A DNA stretch of 64,000 bases from Sceloporus undulatus (Eukaryota > Chordata > Lepidosauria > Squamata > Phrynosomatidae). This document shows positions 12,001 to 22,713 of this stretch, in pieces (within the stretch, counting starts at the first letter, position 1; each line of letters begins with the position of its first letter). Under the pieces are notes generated by a model. The model did not search any database, was not told where the DNA came from, and worked only from the letters and a program-made list of their open reading frames with translations. The stretch lies in assembly GCF_019175285.1 (NCBI RefSeq), contig NC_056524.1, positions 228,909,864 to 228,973,863 on the forward strand, in the 5' to 3' direction. The translations under genes and the position numbers were made by a program.

Positions 12001-12456
12001 TCCTGCATAAGTAAGTATCCTTACCTATACAGGATTTGGGCCACTGTGTAAACTACACAGTCATGGGAAAGCTTATCATGATTGCTACTTTTAAGCTGCT
12101 ACTTTAACACACCTGTTATTAACTTTTTCTTCCACTGAAAGTATAACTGAATGAACAGACTGTTGCAATAGAAAGTAGATGCAATTTTTTTCTGCTCTGC
12201 CTCCCAAATGTGTAAATGCAATGTGTGCCAGTATCTCATACTGTGTTTGGCTGTTCCTGCTCCACATCGTTGGCTGGTACTGCTGCAAACAAAGATGAGT
12301 GTGCTTTCTACAGGCTAGTCATTAGCTTGCCAAAACTGTGATACCTGGATTTAGGCCCAGTTTGAAGAGTGGAATGGCTTGGTTGCCTTGCCCAGTACTA
12401 GAAATGGACAGAGACTTAAGTTAGTTCTGTTGCACATGTGGGAGGCTTTCATAGCT
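12001..12456. other. No recognised gene or repeat
   Basis: Unclassified DNA between two repeats. Only short uninformative frames are present. Confidence 0.4.
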
Positions 12457-12835
12457 TTGTACAGTTGGAAGACACCACAAATGTCTTCTAGTCTAGCTCC
12501 TTCCTGATACAGGTAATCTCTTGCTACAGCAGCACTGGGAGCATCATATTCCATGAAGAGAGTCCACCACCTTTTGAAGCAATCTGTTCCACTGCTGAAC
12601 AGCTTGTTCTGCCAGGAGGTTCTTTATAATGTTTAATTCAGATCTTTCATGTAATTTGAATATGCTGGTTCAAGTCCTACCCTCAGGAGCAACAGAAATT
12701 AAATTTACTTTAACCTCTATATAACAGCTCTTTCAGTCCTTGAAGATGGCTATGATCTCACCTCTTAATTGTTCCTTCAGAACTGAACTTTCAGGTGACA
12801 CATCTTCACTATCATACATCTCTAGACACATTGCA
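12457..12835 (-). mobile_element. CR1 LINE 3' fragment, old
   Basis: On the minus strand this is the CR1 3' region. The landmarks CTTCCAACTG near the tail, TCTTCATGGAATATGATG, CTGTTCAGCAGTGGAACAGA and an upstream block matching GAAGGAACAATTAAGAGGTG are the usual CR1 non-coding/C-terminal text. Divergence is high and the terminal octamer repeat is degraded. Confidence 0.75.
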
Positions 12836-13262
12836 GTTTGTAAATATCAGCCTTAAGAAACCTGTTTTGGCTCTTTGTAATCAAGGCCAGAATTCACTTT
12901 TTTCCTTAAATTGATGGAAGAAGCCCTGCCCTGCCAGAAGTTTAAAAAGAGGCGACTACAACAAGACACTATATTTTTGTTCTCTTCATCAGTTCTTCAT
13001 GTCACTCAAATCTCTGCTATGTAAGATTCCTCCAGGGTAGATATTGAAGCTGCATGGGTCTCTCTCTCTCTCCCCCCCCCCCTCTCAAAACAAATGGCCT
13101 ATTAAAGGGCCCACCTTCTGTCACAATACCTGACTGCATCCTGATCCAAGATTGGATATAAATATTTTAATGAATAAATTGTAATAAATAAAGAGTGTAA
13201 AGAGTGTTCAAAGTGTACTTTCTTAAATATCCACTGACTGATAATTATTTGTTCTAGACTTG
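12836..13262. other. Unclassified DNA with a polypyrimidine run
   Basis: No gene is seen. A TC/C-rich run lies at about 13,059-13,085. Confidence 0.45.
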
Positions 13263-13826
13263 AGGGCTAGCATGGTGTAACAGTTTGAGCAATGGACTAG
13301 GACACTGGGAGACCAGGGTTCAAATCCCAGATTGGCCATAGAAACCTACTAGGTGACCTTCAGCAAGTCACTATTTCTCAGCCTCAGAGAATGGCAGTGG
13401 GCACACACCTTCTGAAGAAATCTACCAAGAAAACCGTATGATAGGTTCCCCTTAGGGTCTCCATAAATTGGAAATGAACCTTCTTCCCCATGAGCAAGGG
13501 CCATCACTTCTTTAACCAACTTCAAAATGGAGTTGAAGACCATCCTGTTCAGAGAAGCATTCTCAGGCATTGCGTGATTATCATTTGCTATTTGATGTTC
13601 GTTTTTGTTGCCTGTTTTATTGAACCACTTCTTGTATTGCTATGCATTTTATATGTATTATCATATTATTTCTTAGATTGTACTCCATAGGCAGGTTTAC
13701 TCTTACTCTTATATATTTACTCTTATATATTTATTGTTTTTATGTACAGCACTGTGCAAATCTACAGCGCTATATAAATAATAATAATAATAATAATAAA
13801 TGACTTGAAGGTAAACAACAACAACA
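13263..13826 (+). mobile_element. Sauria-type tRNA-derived SINE, interrupted
   Basis: The left part (13,263-13,477) has a tRNA-like head with a B box (GGGTTCAAATCCC) and the usual body text (AGGTGACCTTCAGCAAGTCA, CCAAGAAAACCGTATGATAG, TAGGGTCTCCATAAATTGG). The right part (13,804-13,826) is the BovB-like tail CTTGAAGGTAAACAACAACA. An L2 fragment sits between them. The family is tRNA-related, transcribed by RNA polymerase III in principle, and is thought to be mobilised by BovB. Confidence 0.92.
13478..13797 (+). mobile_element. L2-clade LINE 3' fragment inserted in the SINE
   Basis: The sequence matches the 40-kb L2 copy from its CCATCACTTCTTTAACC block through the C-terminal codons and 3' UTR to the hairpin tail (ACAGCACTGTGCAAATCTAC, then AGCGCTATATAAATAATAAT). 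It is flanked by AAATGA at 13,472-13,477 and 13,798-13,803, a probable 6-bp target-site duplication. The insertion therefore post-dates the SINE. Confidence 0.92.
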
Positions 13827-13829
13827 TTG

Positions 13830-14404
13830 TCAAGCTGACAAGTTAGTAGTTACCTAGACCTCCTTTCCCATCTTTCTTGAAGACTGAGAACAATATTTGC
13901 CTAGCCCAGTCACTAACATTTGTGCTATTATCTAGGCATTCCTTAAAGAAACATTTATTCAGGGGTTCTCTTTCAGAAATGGGACATGGAGCCCCCATTT
14001 CTGTGGAACCTCCAAGTCCAGAGTCCAAATTCAAGTCCAATGGAACATCCTTTTTATATTCCACATCCTTTGGCTTAGAAACTTCAGAGACATTTCCAAC
14101 TGGATGTACAATTCTTTCCACCATACAGAATTAGAATTGTATATATTTATTCATTCAGTTTGTACCCTGCTTTTCTCCTGGATTGGGACCAAAAGCAGCT
14201 TATGATAAGTTAATATAAAAGCTTAGCTAGATTCTTATTTTACAAAAGGTTTCTAAAAACAAAACAAAACATGGATCCTGTTAAAAATTACATCATTAAA
14301 AACAGTTCAAAATACAGTGAAACATAATTGAAAAAATACAAAAAACAACACAGCACACCATTTTCAAACCCCTTCTGCCATGTGATTAAAAATCAAAGGT
14401 CTAC
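13830..14404. other. Unclassified DNA with a possible minus-strand LINE tail
   Basis: Positions about 14,140-14,215 read on the minus strand as GGTCCCAATCCAGGAGAAAA followed by GCAGGGTACAAACTGAATG, a LINE-like 3' tail similar to the one at 63.9 kb. The rest is not recognised. Confidence 0.4.
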
Positions 14405-14935
14405 CTAAATATAATAATAATAATAATAATATTATATTTATTATTATTATTTATTACCACTTTCCAATTAGATCAAGCGTTGTACAACAGGAAGTACAAT
14501 CAAAGTCAAAAAAAAAAAAACCATAACAGGCCTCTCTCCCTCAGATGGTGGTCGGAAGGAGGTGTTTTTCCTCTTTCAGGCAGGCAGTTGGAGCTTGCCT
14601 GCCTCTCTCCCCCAAGATGTGCTGAAGGGAAGGCTTGTCTTCTTCCAGGCAGGCAGCTGGAGCTTGTCACTCTCTCTCTCCAAGATGGTGGCTGAAGGGA
14701 GGGCTTGTCTACATACAGGAAGGCAGTTGGAGCTTGATTGCCTCTCTCTCCCCAAGATGTGGCTGAAGGGAGGGCTTGTTCTTCATACAGGCAGGCCGTT
14801 GGAGCTGTGCCTGCCCTCCCCCCAAGATGGTGGCTTATAGAAAAGTATTTGCTTGCTGGTGGAAAGAGAAAGGAAAGGGGGCTAACTGGACCTCCTGTGG
14901 AAAGGAGTTCCATAGTCTTGGAGCAGTTACCGCGA
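14405..14935 (-). mobile_element. LINE 3' end with minisatellite 3' UTR (copy A)
   Basis: Read on the minus strand, 14,930-14,898 encodes VTAPRLWNSFP, the C-terminal box of L2/CR1-group ORF2 (compare APTLWNLLP in the 23-kb LINE). It is followed by a five-unit tandem array (14,845-14,528), then an A/T-rich segment, a degraded tail hairpin (ACGCTTGATC...AAGTGGTAATAAATAA) and (ATT)n. The minisatellite therefore lies in the 3' UTR, between the coding end and the priming hairpin. The copy is 5' truncated and inactive. Copies B, C and D carry homologous arrays. Confidence 0.7.
14528..14845 (-). repeat. Minisatellite, about 70-bp unit x5 (copy A array)
   Basis: Five imperfect units repeat the plus-strand text CTCTCTCCCCAAGATG(G)TGG, then CTGAAGGGAGGGCTTGTC, then CAGGCAGGCAGTTGGAGCTTG. 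Spacing between the AAGATG cores is about 69-72 bp. Open frames of up to 176 codons across it are by-products of the repeat. Confidence 0.88.
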
Positions 14936-15748
14936 TGGGCTTTCAGAGAATTGCTACTGTGTCCAAAGTTTAAACCCACAAAATATGAATAACCTACAGG
15001 ATTTAAATGTGTGTTTTTATCAAGACATGTTTTCAAATGCAGCAGTCTTCATTGGACAGATTTTATTCAGCATAGAGGACTCTTGGAATAAAGAAAGAAA
15101 AATCTGTTAAGGTGTTAAGAACAGCATTAAAAAGCTGTTCCCTTAGATCCCAGTTTTGCTCCCAGGACAGTCAGTGGCAGAATTCCCATTGATTGAATTG
15201 GGGAAGTCCTCTAGAGGTTACTCCTTCTATTTATGAACAATCTTCTTACTTGCTAAACCCTTCAGGATCTCATGTTTCTCTTTTCACCCTGAAAGAGTTG
15301 ATGACATAATTGACACCTAAAACAGAGCAAGGAACTGCACATCATCAATATTAGGTGTTGGTGAAGTCATCATGCAGAGAAGAAGGAACTGAACTGTGAG
15401 TCTCTGTGTTACCCAGCAAAGTAAAGACAGGTAAGGGATTTAAAGTAATTTGATTTAGTGTTTATAGTTCTTGTGGTTAAAGAGTAAACATGTTCTTTGT
15501 TAATCTCACATAAGTACTTAACAGTAATCATTTCAAGTGTGACTATTTATACAGTACTATACTGTTCAAGTCATTATAAAATTAAAAACGAGAGGAAGCC
15601 TGTATTAACCATTATGCTAAGTATGCTAGCAGCCAAGTCTGGACAAATAGGAATCCCCTCTTTGGGGACTCTACTTATAATTGACAAGCAGAGATATTCT
15701 GAAGTAAAAGAGTGTGTGCTAGTCTTTAAAACATAGTTCCTATAGTTG
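14936..15748. other. No recognised gene or repeat
   Basis: Unclassified DNA. I see no conserved frame. Confidence 0.4.
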
Positions 15749-15889
15749 GAGCTTATTGCTTAGGCAAATAAGATGGCTTACTTTTTCTGACTTCAATTCT
15801 GGATCCGGGATGCTGCCGGATGTTATCATACTGATTTGACTATTTGTATGTAAAGTACTGTGTACATTTACAGCTCTATAGAAATAAAC

Positions 15890-15938
<49 letters not shown>

Positions 15939-16198
15939 CACCACCAATCTAGGCTGGATGCTGCTGCCTGGATGCATCCCGGGTCAAAGCCTTACTCAGG
16001 CAGCACTTTTTCGAAGGTGGGCAGTTTCCAACTTCAAAAATTGGCCGGTTGAACAAGGCTTTGACTCAAGATGCATCCAGGCAGCAGCATCCAGCCTAGA
16101 TTGGTGGTGATTTAGGTATGATAATATCCAGGGGCATCCCGGATCCAGAATTGAAGCCAGATGAGATAAACTGGCTTATTTGCTCAAGTTATAAGCTC
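15749..16198. mobile_element. Foldback DNA element (GAGCTTAT family), copy 1
   Basis: Long inverted repeats run inward from GAGCTTAT...CAAATAAG at the left and CTTATTTG...ATAAGCTC at the right. Internal arms include GGATGCTGCTGCCTGGATGC and its reverse complement, and CACCACCAATCTAGG with its complement. The copy at 50,998-51,348 has the same order without the nested insert. No coding capacity remains. The superfamily is unknown; the flanks TATAGTTG and TTTAGTGG could be a decayed 8-bp duplication. Confidence 0.8.
15832..15937 (+). mobile_element. L2-clade 3' tail nested in the foldback element
   Basis: Text matching the L2 tail (TATTTGTATGTAAAGTAC, then TTTACAGCTCTATAGAAATA) followed by (AAT)n interrupts the left arm of the foldback element. 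The empty arrangement can be read from the right arm and from the 51-kb copy, so the insertion is younger than the host element. Confidence 0.8.
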
Positions 16199-17028
16199 TT
16201 TAGTGGCTGTTTCTTCACCAGCATCTTCTACAAGAAAATATTTTGAACTCTCATTTTGCATAAGTCAAGGAAGAATATGTCATAGAGCACATACTAGTTT
16301 AGAAGCTGGAAAATAACTTACTTTGTTGTTCCAGGAAAGAACAGAACAGCAGCAGGAAACTCCTGGCACTGTAGATACATGCAACTAAGTCCTGTGCCAC
16401 CTAGTGACTAAGTTTTAAAATGAGACTATTCACACAGGATAATACACAGTCTGTCATTCTCTTAAAACAATGACCTGCAAAGCTCTCTCTTCTTTTGAAT
16501 TGTGTGATTACTTAAACTGTCCACAGAGTTTGTCAGGAAGTAATAATGCCTTCTGTTGTGTCTGAGAAGGCAGTACAGTCTGACACCTTCTTTATGCTTC
16601 TTCCATCTGTTGAGTTCCTCTGTGACTTGCAACCTAATTTGGAAGTCTCTTTCTCTAGGAAACACTGTCTCCAATACCTTTGATATAATCATATAACTGA
16701 ATACATGTTTATTTAAAAATTGAGAAGAGGTTCTATTAATACACCAACACTTATTCAAATGCTTATACAAACAACTCATTTATTGAGTTTATTATATTGG
16801 TACTTCTATGTTAGTACCATTAAATTATGGTAGATTTCACAAACAGACCATTAATGCAAACGTTTTTAAAATGAAAATTCACTTTGAAAAGTGGCAGAGA
16901 CTTGTTGTACCAGCAATGTAGTGTACATAAGCCTCTGGGAAGTTCTTCGTTACAACACTAATATGGAGATGTTCACCTGGGAGCATGTCTATTTGTCATT
17001 TCCACTACTGCATTCATTTGATTATGTG

Positions 17029-17029
<1 letters not shown>
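16199..17029. other. No recognised gene or repeat
   Basis: Unclassified AT-rich DNA. The 105-codon minus-strand frame at 16,462-16,779 has no known motif. Confidence 0.4.
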
Positions 17030-17077
<48 letters not shown>

Positions 17078-17092
17078 ACACACACACACACA
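17030..17092. repeat. Compound (AT)n(CA)n microsatellite
   Basis: About 22 AT units followed by about nine CA units. It is long enough to be highly polymorphic. Confidence 0.97.
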
Positions 17093-18699
17093 GAATCAAA
17101 ATTTCAGCAATCTTCCCACTTTGTGTAGTTATTGTTTGTGAAATGCCATGCTTTGGCTAAAACCAATTAGAATTCTGCACTTAGTTATATTTTGAATTGT
17201 ACACATACATGCATCTTAAAAAAAACTTTGTATAAATATACAAAGTTTGTCTAACTAATCTAGATTACATGATTTTTTTGTAGAAAGATATTCTAGTAAT
17301 GCATTATTTCAAATCAGGAAATATATCCTCAGTGTTCATAATTTAATATACATGAAAGGCTGTTTGTGTTTCTTCTGGTCCATCTGTTCTGATGGCACAG
17401 AGCCTGCTACTTATAACATAGAACCCAAGCACTGATGGGTTTCATTTGACAGTCTTTAGGACTGCCAAACCTGTCATTGCTTTAGGGTGTACATCTCTCA
17501 GGTATATGACTATACTTTGATTTCTTAATGCCTCATCTTTAAGAGTTATTATATCTGTTGATATTTTACTGCCAGCAAAACAGAAACTTGTGCTTTGCCA
17601 GAAGTGGAGAAAGAGAGTTCTGTAGCTGCACAATGCACAATTGGGTTTGAGCAGCTGTTTATCAGCTGAGCAACTCCTTTTCTCTGGAATGGGAAGCAAA
17701 TTGCTTTGATGTGTTAGATTCTTGGGGTCAGGAGGACTGAATAGCTGTTTTCCTCCCACAGCAAGAAAGTCTTGGAAAACTACAGAGTTTTTAAAGCCTA
17801 TTTGCAATTCAGAACTTCTGCACAAAATTTGAATGTGGTTCATTTTGCATTGGAATCAGCATTTTCAGAAAATTAAAAAAAACAAACTGTTTTCTGCACA
17901 GAAAATACTGTTTTCTGTGCAAAACAGCCACATACAAACTTTGCACAGAATAACTCCTGAATTTTGAAGATTCTTATGAGTCCAGGATTCTTCCCATCAG
18001 GGTTTCTTGATACTCAAAAACCTCATGTTTTTGTATCAGTTTTGAATGTATCAAAATATTAATTCCATTCCTAAATCCTGTGCACCTTGCAAACAGGGAA
18101 ACTGAATCAAAGGGCTTTATGTTTAATTAATTTTATGTAGCAGTTATGCAGAGAGTAAATAGCAAGAAAATGTTGCTATTTTATTATTCTTATAGCATAG
18201 CAACATTTGAGCAGCATTCAGAGTATTCATACTCACAGAACCTGCATCAGTAAGGACTGTCCAGACGAAGACTTTCAGCAAAGTAAAGGGAGAGAAAATG
18301 CAATGAACTGCCATTGCTTGCTTCTGTTGTATCCCACAACAGTGAACTTGGAGTACTGAGAAGCTCATGCTTCAGATTTAAGAACCATTTGTGCTTCTTG
18401 TCAGCATTGCCTGTTTTTTTTCATGTCAAATACCCCATGTTTTTGTAGCAGTATAAGCACTGCTTCCCCACTGTAGAAGTTTCCCCCCCCAAAACTTCTT
18501 TCACACTGCTTCAGTAATAATGGAAAAGTCAAAAACACATTTATGTGTCCTGGTCCCTGGACGTCAACCATTAGGTAGAAAATATTATGAGCTCTGAGTT
18601 CATGGTTACAGCTGACAAAGTGTTACGTTGTGGCATGTAAAGAAAGAATTGAGAACCAGATCTTGTTCCTTTAGAGTGTGAAGGGAGATATAATATAAG
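17093..18699. other. No recognised gene or repeat (about 1.6 kb)
   Basis: Unclassified DNA. The 133-codon minus-strand frame at 17,442-17,843 has no motif that I know. A short C-run lies near 18,482. Confidence 0.4.
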
Positions 18700-19116
18700 G
18701 CCTCAGATGGCCTGAAGACAGAGTTAATGTTAGAAGACAGAGGCTCCTCCCTCCCTAACTGTCATCGTTCGGCCTCTGAGGGAGAGAGAAGGCTGGCCCA
18801 GTACCATCAGGGGCCAGCCTGAAGAAAGAGGCCCCTCCCTCCCTAACTGCCCGCCCGCCTGCTTTCCACCTGGGCAGGAGCGGCCCAGAGAGACTCTTCC
18901 TTGCCGCCGGAGCGGCATTTCTCCAGGGGGAGGGGCCGGTGAGAGCGGCCTCCATAAAGCCGGCTCGCCGGCTCCCCCGAAAACGATGCCGCCTGCCCAT
19001 TTTCCACCTGGGCAGGAGCGGCCCAGAGGACTCTGTTTTTCATTTTGTTTTGTAAACCGCCGTGATCATAGGAACGGCGGTATATAAATAAAATTTCAAT
19101 TCAATTTCAATTCAAA
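18700..19116 (+). mobile_element. LINE 3' end with repeated 3' UTR (copy B)
   Basis: Plus-strand copy. About one and a half units of the minisatellite (GCTCCTCCCTCCCTAACTGT, CTCTGAGGGAGAGAGAAGGC) are followed by a GC-rich body. In that body the block TTCCACCTGGGCAGGAGCGG occurs twice, at about 18,864 and 19,001. The tail hairpin is at 19,053-19,085 (AACCGCCGTGATCATAGGAA, then CGGCGGTATATAAATAAAAT), ending in (AATTC)n-like text. The tail is clearly related to those of the 2.7-kb and 23-kb LINEs. The coding part is missing. Confidence 0.72.
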
Positions 19117-19329
19117 ATGTCCTTCCAAATGGCTGAATCACAGACCTTATCCAAATGCAGGATTTATTCTATCTTCCTATAAATTGAGGACAAAGGCCAG
19201 AAATGGTTGGACCAAAGAATTGCTACCAATGTTTGTGACACAACCTTTCTACCTTTTACTACATGTAAGATACCACATTTTAGCCACATCAGGGGGATCC
19301 TAAAGAAAGGACCAATGGACTGAGACTTT

Positions 19330-20118
19330 AATAATAATAATAATAATAATTTTTATTTATAGACCGCTATTCCGAAATGATCATAGCGGTGTACAGTAAA
19401 ATTGCAAAACAATACAAAAAATTGCAAGGCCTCTCTCCCCCTCAAGATGGTGGTTGGAGGAGGGCTCTTTGTCTTCCAGGCCATCTCCCCTCAGATGGTG
19501 GTTGGGGAGGGCTTTTGTCTTCCGCCGGCCCTCTCCCCCGCAAGTGGTGGTTGGAGGAGGGCTCTTTGTCTTCAGGCCCTGGCCTCTCTCCCCCTCAAGA
19601 TGGTGGTTGGAGGAGGGCCGTTTGTCGTCCATGCCTGCCTCTCTCCCCTCAAGATGGTGGTGAGGAGGGCTCTTTCTTCCAGGCCAGGCCTCTCTCCCCC
19701 TCAAGATGTGGTTGGAGGAGGCTCTTTGTCTTCCAGCCGGCCCTCTCCCCCTCAAGATGTGGTTGGGGAGGGCTCTTTGTCTTCCAGGCAGGCCTCATCT
19801 CCCCCTCAAGATGGTGTTGGGGAGGGCTCTTTGTCTTCCAGGCCGGGCCCTCTCTCCCCCTCAAGATGTGGTGGGGGAGGGTTTTGTCTCATTTCTTTGG
19901 TCTTTCAGGCCGGCCTCTCCCCCTCAATGGTGGGTTGGAGGAGGGCTCTTGTCTTCCGGCCTGGCTCGCTCCCCCTCAAGATGGTGGTTGAGGAGGGCTC
20001 TTTTTCTTCCAGCCTGGCCTACTCTCCCCCCTCAATGGTGGTTGTAGGAGGCTCTTTGTCTTCCAGGCCGGCTCTCTCCCCCTCAAGATGGTGGTTGGAG
20101 GAGGGCTCTTTGTCTTTA
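19330..20118 (-). mobile_element. LINE 3' end with minisatellite 3' UTR (copy C)
   Basis: Read on the minus strand, a 13-unit minisatellite is followed by a short A/T-rich linker, the tail hairpin (CACCGCTATGATCATTTCGG, then AATAGCGGTCTATAAATAAA) and (ATT)n. The order is the same as in copies A and D. No coding sequence is left upstream of the array. Confidence 0.72.
19428..20118 (-). repeat. Minisatellite, about 54-bp unit x13 (copy C array)
   Basis: Thirteen units repeat the plus-strand text CTCTCCCCCTCAAGATGGTG, then GTTGGAGGAGGGCTCTTTGT, then CTTCCAGGCC. Unit starts can be counted at the CTCAAGATG core near 19441, 19490, 19540, 19593, 19647, 19701, 19753, 19807, 19861, 19922, 19974, 20031 and 20081. 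Units differ by many one-base losses (AAGATGTGG, CAATGGTGG). Overlapping frames of 204 and 253 codons are artefacts of the repeat. Confidence 0.93.
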
Positions 20119-20865
20119 TCATTTGAGGTTTCTATCTCCAACAATGGTAAAACATTTTCCTAAAAAGTTTGGACTACATTTGGCATGTTTTACCAAAACA
20201 TCACCCAATAAATATTTCCTAATGCAAAAGCATGGAGGCTTCCTTAAAAATTCAGTACTCTCTGCCTAACAAAGGAGCTTGTAGCTTCACACAGGATGCA
20301 GGCAACATGGATCTCAGGAGAAACATCTTTTTGTGTTGCTGATGGAATTTAAATTTAAATTCCTGCAGTACCCACATGATTAGAGGGAGGAGGGGCCTGT
20401 CTGCATTAATATATCTTCATACCACCTGAATGTAGATCAGCTACAACATCTTGACAAAATATAGGCCTGTGAATAACATCATCATATTTTTTCCTCCTGT
20501 TTAATACCTTTGCCTGATGAAGAAGCCAGTGGAGCTTCAAAAGCTTGCAAAATGTATTTTGTACATTTTTGTTGGTCCAATAAAACTATCACTATTTTGT
20601 GGATTTTTGGATGTTATTGTACTTTATCTTTTACACCAGTGCACAGAGCTTCTATATCAGGGAAATCCACTTTGGGTTTTTGTCTGGACTTTAAAGGAGG
20701 TGTTAAAATTGCTGGGACTGTTTTGGGGATAAGGTTCAACACCTTGGATAGCTCCTTTAAATTTTGGATGAAAAGTCAGAGTGCATTCACTGGCACACTG
20801 ACATGGGAGCAACCAGCAGTGCAGCAAGTGGGTAATCTAGAGGTGAAGCTTTTTCTGTCATTGCA
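20119..20865. other. Unclassified DNA with a retroelement-like 3' module
   Basis: Around 20,510-20,600 the text CCTGATGAAGAAGCCAGTGG, then GTTGGTCCAATAAAACTATC resembles widespread amniote retroelement 3' ends (GCCTGATGAAG...TTGGTCCAATAAA). I cannot name the family. The rest is not recognised. Confidence 0.4.
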
Positions 20866-21145
20866 CATAGTCATAGTCGTAGAATCCTAGAGCTGGAAGA
20901 GACCCTAAGATCCATCCAGTCCAACTATTTGCCATGAAGGAATACAAAATCAAGTTACTCTCAATAGATGGCCATCTAGTCTGTCCTTAAAAACCTCCAA
21001 AGAAGGAGACTCCACCACACCCCAAGGCAGTGTGTTCCACTGTCAAACAGATTTTGCCATCAAGACATTCTTCCTAACTTCTTTTTTGTATTTTGAATCT
21101 ATTGCTCCATGTTCCAATCTCTGCAGCTGTAGAAAACAAGCTTGC
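20866..21145 (-). mobile_element. CR1 LINE 3' end
   Basis: On the minus strand the fragment ends in the CR1 signature TTGGACTGGATGGATCTTAG, GTCTCTTCCAGCTCTAGGAT and a degraded ATTCTATG-type repeat. Upstream text includes TGGAACACACTGCCTTGGGG and TGGTGGAGTCTCCTTCTTTG, both standard in CR1. It is 5' truncated. Confidence 0.93.
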
Positions 21146-21678
21146 TTCATATTTCATATAAAACTTTTTGAAATAGATAAACATGACTATCATGGTTGAG
21201 AAAAATCACTACTGATGAAGGGCAAAAGAAGCTCTGTCTGTCTATCCAACTATTCATCTTTCTGAAATCAAGATACACTACATCTACAGAATTCCTTTCA
21301 TCTATCGAGCTTATGACTCTATCAGAAAAAGAGATAGGATTGTCAGGACCATGGTAAACAGGTCTGATAAAATGACATGGATGTGGCCACTAGGGGGAGC
21401 TGTTGTGGAAGTTATTTACAGCTCTAGTGGCAGTTATATGTGTCAGCATTTAAACAGTGCATCGTTGGAATGTTGATGCAACTGTCAACTGTCGTTCTCA
21501 ACTGTCACTGAGGGAGAGTGAGACAGTTGATCCCTCAGAGAGAGAGAGAATGGCAGTTATGACAGTTAGTGTTAGAGTAACTGCCTCTCTGTTTTGTTGT
21601 TATGGTTGTTTGGTTGGTAAAGTAACTTATTTATTAAATCCCTCGTGTAGAGTGAAGGCTTGAAGTGTTCTTGTCATT

Positions 21679-21895
21679 GTAAAGTCGAAGGCTTTCATGG
21701 CTGGCATCCATAGTTTTTTGTGTGTTTTTCGGGCTATGTGGCCATGTTCTAGCAGAGTTTCTTTCTGACATTTTGCCAGCATCTGTGGCTGGCATCTTCA
21801 GAGAATTCAAAGATGCCAGCCACAGATGCTGGCGAAACATCAGAAAGAAACTCTGCTAGAACATGGCCACATAGCCCGAAAAAACCACAAAAAAA
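21679..21895. mobile_element. Foldback retroelement insertion with 12-bp target duplication
   Basis: Two arms of about 90 bp are inverted around a short loop near 21,800-21,810. The left arm includes GGCTATGTGGCCATGTTCTA and CCAGCATCTGTGGCTGGCAT; the right arm carries their complements. The insert is bracketed by GTTCTTGTCATT (21,667-21,678) and GCTCTTGTCATT (21,896-21,907), 11 of 12 bases identical. The repeated text is common in reptile genomes. A Penelope-like origin is possible, since such elements often form inverted partial copies, but I see no diagnostic domain here. Confidence 0.65.
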
Positions 21896-21949
21896 GCTCT
21901 TGTCATTATTTCTCAAGCCGAGATCTTAAGGCCATTTGCAGTGGTGAAG

Positions 21950-22610
21950 GAATATTTTTCCTTCTTGGCCTGAATACCTTTGCAGACATCTCTTCTCCCT
22001 AGCATCCTGTCGACGTGGTTCAACTCTGCAGGTGGTAGTGGTGGACACAGCGCATCTTTCCATGCCCTAACAAGGATTAGTCTGACATGGCCTATTTTTG
22101 AGAAACCCATGCTGAATTTTAGTGATCATGACATTTCTTTCTAAATGCTTACAGACTCTGCTTAATTATCTGCTCTAGAATATTTCCTGTTATTGATGTC
22201 AGGCTGAGTGGGTGGTAATTATTTCATTCCTCTTCTCTCCCTCTCCCCCTTTTTTATTAAAGATGGAGAAAACATTTGCCCTCCTCCAGTTTGGTGGGAC
22301 TTCTCTTGTTCTCCAGGAATTCTCAAAGATTATGGACAATGATTCTGAGATTACTTCGGCCAGTTCTTTTAATATCCTTGGATGAATTTCATCTGGCCCT
22401 GAAGACTTGAATTCATTTTAAGTAGCCAGATATTCCTGTACTACCTTTTTACTTATTCTGCGCTGCAATTCCCTTTCTGCAACATCTGCTCCATTTCCCT
22501 CAGGCTGTTTTCCATTTCAGAGAAGACCAAGGCAAAGAAGGTGTTGAGTAGTTCTGCTTTTTCTCTGTTCCCCATTAACATCTCTGTCAAGAAATGTTTA
22601 CCCCTCCCTT
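21950..22610 (-). mobile_element. CR1-like reverse-transcriptase fragment, old
   Basis: Minus-strand translation across frames gives AELLNTFFALVFSE, PDEIHPRILKEL-like, SLSIIFENSWRTREVPPNW and NYHPLSLTSITGNILEQII. These match the palm-entry part of CR1 ORF2 (consensus-like ...LNAFFASVF..., ...GKVMEQLI...). There are several stops and shifts. It is an internal fragment lacking the CR1 3' tail. Confidence 0.65.
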
Positions 22611-22713
22611 CTTTATTTTCTAATCACATATGTTCATGCAAGTAGAAACCAACCAGGATTGACTTCTGGTGTAAGTAGCTCAGGGGTAACAGGTATATCT
22701 TAGCAGTTTGTGC

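Noticed and set aside
19428-20118. CRISPR-like array
   Set aside because: Units are contiguous minisatellite repeats without unique spacers, in vertebrate-type DNA. The same holds for 14.5 and 59.9 kb.
19402-20163. A 253-codon and a 204-codon open frame across the 19.4-20.1 kb array
   Set aside because: They are translations of a GC-rich minisatellite whose units drift in and out of frame. They have no start context, domain or conservation and are best read as repeat artefacts. The same applies to the 176-codon minus-strand frame at 14.5-15.0 kb.
21340-21666. Possible solo LTR (TG...CA-like span with an AATAAA-like stretch)
   Set aside because: The boundaries are not supported by a target duplication, and there is only one copy in the window. 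I would not call a retroviral fossil on this evidence.
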